Of a stretch of DNA of 22,030 nucleotides, positions 18,152 to 22,030 are shown one piece after another. The DNA lies in assembly GCA_000467715.1 (NCBI GenBank), contig AJFK01000906.1, positions 1 through 22,030 on the forward strand. Direction: 5' to 3'. How positions within the stretch are numbered: the first letter of the stretch is position 1; each line of letters starts with the position of its first letter. The position numbers were made by a program, and so were the translations under genes. The notes below the pieces were generated by a model that was not told the DNA's origin, searched no databases, and saw nothing but the letters and a program-made list of their open reading frames with translations. This stretch comes from Hysterium pulicare CBS 123377. Taxonomy: Eukaryota > Ascomycota > Dothideomycetes > Hysteriales > Hysteriaceae.

Positions 18152-18205
18152 CTGCAAGCAAGCAGATTAGTATCAATAAGAAATTCCCAAGGAAGATAAA
18201 CTAAC
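18152..18205 (-). other. NLR intron after HRDIKPRN (54 nt)
   Basis: It starts GTTAGT, has branch site TACTAAT and ends CTTGCAG. Splicing gives HRDIKPRN-VLLSD, as in kinase catalytic loops. Confidence 0.82.
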
Positions 18206-18442
18206 CATTTCTTGGTTTGATATCGCGATGAATGATAGCTACATGACTGAGTTTCCTAGAAAAGGTTATCCTCTCCGTATTCCAGGTCACTATCGGGTTC
18301 TGTGTAGCGAGATCGAGGAGTTCCGCGTGAACCAATTCTGCCCCATCGGACAACCACTGAAGGCTCCACACGCAACTGCAATCATCGCCCGGGCTGATTT
18401 TAATCTGAGAGAGCGACGAGGACCTGAATCTTGTATAATTGA

Positions 18443-19480
18443 GGAAAAGGAGTTTCGCGGCTAGCTTTAAATATAATCGCCGCTTGCGCGTGGTTGAGCT
18501 TAATCAAACTCTTCTTCGAGTTTCGCGGCTTACCCTCCAGTCAAGCGTACGAAAGAGCTGTAGACCTTGCCAGAAATCTGCAATTCTTTAACCCTTCTGG
18601 TGGACTACTTGAGCTCGCCGGATTTCAGGTCTTGCACTCATCACCACTGGCGAACAATCGCTTCCAATACGTCTTTTCCTTTCCAAAGGACCGTATGAAC
18701 CCGCGCTCACTTCGTGACATACTACTTGATCCCATCAATAAGCCACTGCCACCAATACCACGGAATTATCGCTTCATTCTTCCACGTAAACTAGCAGAGG
18801 CAGTTTATCATGTTCATCAGCAGAACCTTGTCCACAAATGTATACGGCCGGAGTCCATCCTGCTTTTCGAGCCTGCGCCTGGCGACTCGCCTGAACTGAA
18901 ATATCCGAAGGTGATCGGAGTTCCGTTCCTTGTCGACTGGCAACACGTTCGAAAGACGATCGAGGTATCTAGACGACACGCGTATGACGACTGGACCATG
19001 GCGATATATCAGCACCCGGATCGCCAGGCGCAGCCTGGGAGTGTAGCTGAGTCCAAATACAATATTGGCCACGATATCTATAGCCTCGGAGTCTGCCTCC
19101 TTGAAATTGGGCTATGGGATTCTTTCGTCCTCTACAATGGAGGACCCCCAAATTTTTCCCCTCTCATATCTGACGCGAAGAGAAAATGGGAAAGCAAAAA
19201 TGACATAGCCAGCCAAGCCCTGACGGAGTCACAGATTGAGCAGAAGGTATTTATAACACTTGCCGGAGACCGTCTTGCCTATGAGATGGGTGAAGCCTAC
19301 TCGAAGCTGGTGATCAAGTGTTTAACATGTATCGAGAGGGGATTTGGCAACGTGCTCAAGTTCGTGGACAATGAAAGCCGTGACTGGGATGAACAAGGTA
19401 TCATGTTTATTCAGGAGATTCGAAAGGAACTTACGAAGGCGAGCACAATGGGCAGTGGGATATACAACTTGATTTCGTAA
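18443..19480 (+). CDS. 5'-truncated kinase-like protein of the fungal NLR/HeLo-associated type, degenerate motifs
   Basis: The frame is open from 18443 to the TAA ending at 19480 but has no ATG before the kinase-like fold begins, so the 5' part is missing or lies in exons I cannot place. The recognisable part has FQYVFSFP and PRSLRDILL (N-lobe side), LAEAVYHVHQQNLVH, then HKCIRPESILLF in place of HRDxKPxN, VDWQHVR in place of DFG, HDIYSLGVCLLEIG, and a C-terminal CLTCIE..DEQGIMFIQEI element typical of this fungal family. The catalytic Asp and DFG Asp context are lost, so a pseudokinase is likely. Relatives usually follow a HeLo/prion-forming N-terminal domain, which is not seen here. Its 5' end abuts the 5' end of the NLR gene head to head. 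Confidence 0.65.
   Translation, partial: GKGVSRLALNIIAACAWLSLIKLFFEFRGLPSSQAYERAVDLARNLQFFNPSGGLLELAGFQVLHSSPLANNRFQYVFSFPKDRMNPRSLRDILLDPINKPLPPIPRNYRFILPRKLAEAVYHVHQQNLVHKCIRPESILLFEPAPGDSPELKYPKVIGVPFLVDWQHVRKTIEVSRRHAYDDWTMAIYQHPDRQAQPGSVAESKYNIGHDIYSLGVCLLEIGLWDSFVLYNGGPPNFSPLISDAKRKWESKNDIASQALTESQIEQKVFITLAGDRLAYEMGEAYSKLVIKCLTCIERGFGNVLKFVDNESRDWDEQGIMFIQEIRKELTKASTMGSGIYNLIS
18450..18530. repeat. 13-bp direct repeat at the head-to-head junction
   Basis: GAGTTTCGCGGCT occurs at 18450-18462 and again at 18518-18530, 68 bp apart. Both copies lie where the truncated NLR and kinase-like frames meet, so they may mark a rearrangement or insertion/excision scar. Confidence 0.5.
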
Positions 19481-19650
19481 ATCGCCAACGTTGACATCGA
19501 CTGATTCTCGGGGCAGCGATTAGTATTGTGAGTAGGATTTCATTGTTTAGCCCTTGCTATAGTTTCTAATCGGTATCAAACTCAATTTTTATGCCAAATA
19601 TCAATGTAGATTGAAAAAATGGAGGTCGAAAGAAGTGGAGATAAGATTTA

Positions 19651-19689
19651 TTTAGCCTATGCGATACCGAGTATACGCCGTAGGCTAAA
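19651..19689. repeat. near-perfect hairpin with 3-nt loop
   Basis: TTTAGCCTA (19651-19659) pairs with TAGGCTAAA (19681-19689). The inside continues to pair (GCGATAC with GTATACGC, one bulge each side) down to a CGA loop, giving a stem of about 17 bp. It lies about 170 bp after the stop of the kinase-like gene. It could be the core of a degraded palindromic element or a 3'-end structure. Confidence 0.5.
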
Positions 19690-20888
19690 GCGTTTCTACG
19701 GCCTTCTCTAAACATCTTCGTAAACGTCTCTATCACTTACACCTATTAACCATATCATATAAAGCAAAATCGCCGATACAGACGCCAGCGTTTTCTCGAG
19801 ATATCGCGTTCCTAACTACCTGCCAAGCATTGATCCTGTACCTTTTACAAAGTCTCCCCACTCCCTAGTATTCCTGAATCAATTAGGAACAGGTCACAGC
19901 CTCGGTATCATGATGCAGGCCTGGCGTAGCGCTAACAACACCATCCACATAATATCGGCTGGGACACAAGCATGCAGCCAGTGCTCGTCGTTATGAGCTA
20001 CTAGTTTCCGAAAAAAAGACAGTATCTGAGAATCTAGTTTCAAGGTAAGTTATACAAAAGCCTATTATTGGCGTCAATGTGTATTGGACCAGATGCATCT
20101 TACCAAACAGACAACTTGGCCGGAGAGCAGATAGGTCGCCAAATAGAATCTTGCATTAGAGGTTAAGAATTCATAATCCTGATTACGACATCTGGAACAT
20201 GCAACAGTGACAATTCACTCGCATATTATGTAGCTAGAAAGCGCGGGTTCCAGGATCGAGGAGTTTGGCGGTGATGAAGGGTGTGTACTATCTACGGAGC
20301 ATCAGATTATGAAGACCGTGCGCCTTGTCGAAAGGGATTGGAATGCGAGGACATGCTTGTCGGAGAAAAGCGAGAAGGCATATTTCAGTGCGCTGCAGGT
20401 TTGGAGGCAGCGGTGTGGTATATGAGGCAGATACTGAACATCTTCGACAATGACCACAGCTAATGCGACACTTCTCGTACGCAAAAAGACTATATCGCTG
20501 ATGTCACAATATGATGGCATTGCATTGTCAAGTCAACCCTTCATCATGAGTATGATTGCGGTACTGTTTATGAGATTCAAGTTCGTGCCAACTATCTGGG
20601 GCAAGTACTCGCACTGCCACACACCCAGCAAAGGAGTGTTGTTTCGGCTACTGAATGTCAGCCCGCGACGACGTCGGATGCCGAATTTGCAATTTACAAC
20701 GGGGGTTCGTAAAGCTACGTTCCAATTTCTATAGGCCATGTGTGAGTGGTCGTCAGCTAAAGCACGGATCGAAGCCGGGCGGTCAGTATCAGAATGTCTC
20801 TTCTCACGGATGCGAACATTTGCGCCCTTGAACGGAACTTCGACATGCGAAGACCCGGAAGTGAGGAAATAGATGAAGTGCTGATGGA

Positions 20889-21035
20889 CCTCAGCATGGC
20901 GCTAGTATTCAGAACCGTGGACAATGGATAAGACGGGAAGACGGGAAGATTCGGCAGCGAGAACCAAGAGCGAAGCCCGACGAACCTCAGCATAGATATT
21001 CAGAACGGTGAACGATGGATGAGACGGAAAGGCTG
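20889..21035. repeat. imperfect 96-bp-period direct repeat
   Basis: CCTCAGCAT...TATTCAGAAC.GTG.AC.ATGGAT.AGACGG.AAG occurs from 20889 and again from 20985. A weaker relative (CGAAGCCGGGCGGTCAGTATCAG) may lie near 20769. No coding meaning was found. Confidence 0.45.
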
Positions 21036-22021
21036 AACGCGCGGAATAGGATGTCTGCAATGCGTGACTATCCGAGTGTTGCCGTTCGTGAATTTCACTA
21101 GCTCTCGGAAGTAAATGTTGATGCTTCGCCGGATGAGAGTATGCAGTGAGAGAAAATAGGGAGTATGTCGGACGTTCATTCAAGCATTGGGTGACGTGCA
21201 GTGAGACCCCGACGTCAAGAGTGGCGGTGACATGCATCTCGCCCGAGAGAACTCTGGGTTACAATGTGCCCACCGCGCTGATGATCTCCTGCCTTCATGT
21301 CAGCAACAGGGGCATTCCAATCGCCTACCAAGTATCAGCGGAAGCAGGTCCGTGGGCAGCTCGTAAGTTTGATTGCAGATACACAAACTTGTGTATGTTC
21401 CCCATGTTAGTCGCCCGTCTTCGTTTCCCATAAAGTTTCACCCTTCATTTAATTATCTATTGATCAGCTACAACGGATAAGGGTAGGGTTGCCTGTTTCG
21501 GGAACGCGGAGATGAAAGCCTTGGAGCCTGATGTGTTGTTTGCTTGATGTTCAACGTCCCAATGTGGAAGGCGGGAAATTCATGGTAAAGCGAGCCAATA
21601 AAATAACGTAACAGTGTGGGCGATATTTTTTCGGGTTTGCAGCGGAAAGCGAAATAGCGGCCTGTGTGTACCTTCTAGTGTGGTAGCACCCTCGGTACGG
21701 CGCGACGGGAAACGGCTGAGACGGATGCGCGTCAGAGTATCTAGGTATAAAGAAGAAAATAAGCTGCAAGACTAAGACTAAGAGAGCGGGGTCTTTAGTA
21801 TTACCAAGGACAAGCTGTTCTTTTGCGCGCCAGCATCGCAAAGTGATATTGCTTCGAGAATCCGAGAGATATTCCCGCCCCCAAAAATAGCGTTGATCCC
21901 CTGAAACTTCGACAGGCATTTCGACCCACAAGTTTGAAGTCTTAATCGCGTGCGAGCACGAGACATCCCTTACTCGAACCTGGACAGTGCTGTCCAAGGA
22001 CAACATGATGGACCGGGGAAC

Positions 22022-22030
22022 GGGGGGGGG
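22022..22030. other. terminal run of nine G
   Basis: The window ends in a 9-base G homopolymer just after GGGGAAC. No fungal telomere repeat (TTAGGG) is present, so this may be a contig edge or low-quality end rather than biology. Confidence 0.5.

Larger units (their letters stand above)
15239..18503 (-). pseudogene. kinase - NB-ARC - TPR (NLR-type) gene with two internal stops
   Basis: Five exons join in one frame: 18503-18206, 18151-17976, 17921-17438, 17387-17219, 17165-15239 (1,018 codons). The kinase part shows HRDIKPRN (catalytic loop), GDFGFS (DFG), APE (rebuilt by splicing) and CDIFSLG. The linker FVGNPRFLVPLQR..NFVGRQELL leads to NB-ARC with P-loop GLGGIGKTQ, Walker B WLMIVDNVDD and GSILYTTRT, then TPRs. 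Such STAND proteins act as non-self receptors in fungi, and a kinase effector domain is known among fungal NLRs. Damage: TAG at 16772-16774 (before FNESEATSRM), TGA at 15920-15922 (before KYQEAM, where TPRs usually have Gly or Arg), no in-frame ATG, and no kinase N-lobe with GxGxxG or VAxK upstream. The 3' end runs 79 bp antisense into the Clr5-TPR gene and does not look like a native TPR end. It may be a pseudogene, or an allele expressed as fragments. Confidence 0.82.
19481..22030. other. 2.5 kb without a recognisable gene
   Basis: The open frames are short, mostly lack family resemblance and show no joinable exons that I could find. The stretch includes a hairpin at 19651-19689 and a two-unit direct repeat at 20889-21035. 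It may be intergenic or heavily decayed sequence. Confidence 0.45.

Noticed and set aside
20757-21237. overlapping minus-strand frames of 78 and 111 codons
   Set aside because: Low-complexity, no motif, overlapping each other and the direct repeat. No credible start or splice structure.
21551-22006. 151-codon minus-strand frame near the right end
   Set aside because: No recognisable domain, unusual composition and in-frame reading into the low-quality end. Not enough to call a gene.

Overview
The window looks like nuclear DNA of a filamentous ascomycete (Pezizomycotina). Genes are spaced by 1-2 kb. Introns are 50-72 nt with GT...AG borders and mostly CTRAY-type branch sites. The gene content is typical of these fungi: a Clr5-domain protein, a kinase/NB-ARC/TPR (NLR-type) protein, a kinase-fold protein with degenerate motifs, and a secreted CBM18 chitin-binding protein. 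The class within Pezizomycotina cannot be fixed from the sequence alone. No tRNA, rRNA, CRISPR array or intact transposon was seen.

Left part (about 1.1-4.6 kb, minus strand): a Gln/Pro-rich ankyrin-repeat gene. One frame runs from an ATG at 4560 to a stop at 1129, but three in-frame TAA codons (4492, 4111, 1921) break it. The last TAA lies inside a good 72-nt, frame-preserving intron candidate. Removing it adds a striking His-rich tail.

Middle (6.0-9.0 kb, plus strand): an intact single-exon gene of the sedoheptulose/fructose-bisphosphatase family (6001-7014), followed by a broken SHB17-type histidine phosphatase (8060-8959). The two are unrelated folds, and both families include enzymes acting on sedoheptulose-1,7-bisphosphate. 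The second copy has lost both catalytic histidines and carries several small indels.

9.3-11.0 kb (minus): a secreted protein with two CBM18 modules, a long Ser/Thr linker and a beta-rich C-terminal domain. It is followed by about 2 kb without a gene that contains a degenerate tandem repeat.

Right part (13.0-19.5 kb): a cluster resembling fungal non-self recognition loci. It holds a Clr5-TPR gene (+) with four almost identical 126-bp TPR units, a kinase-NB-ARC-TPR gene (-) whose five exons I could join in one frame, and a kinase-like gene (+) with altered catalytic motifs. All three show damage: a TAG at the conserved Clr5 tryptophan, TAG and TGA codons inside the NLR, and missing 5' ends where the NLR and kinase-like gene meet head to head. 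The cluster therefore looks like a decaying or rapidly rearranging NLR locus. The remaining 2.5 kb holds no recognisable gene and ends in a G run.
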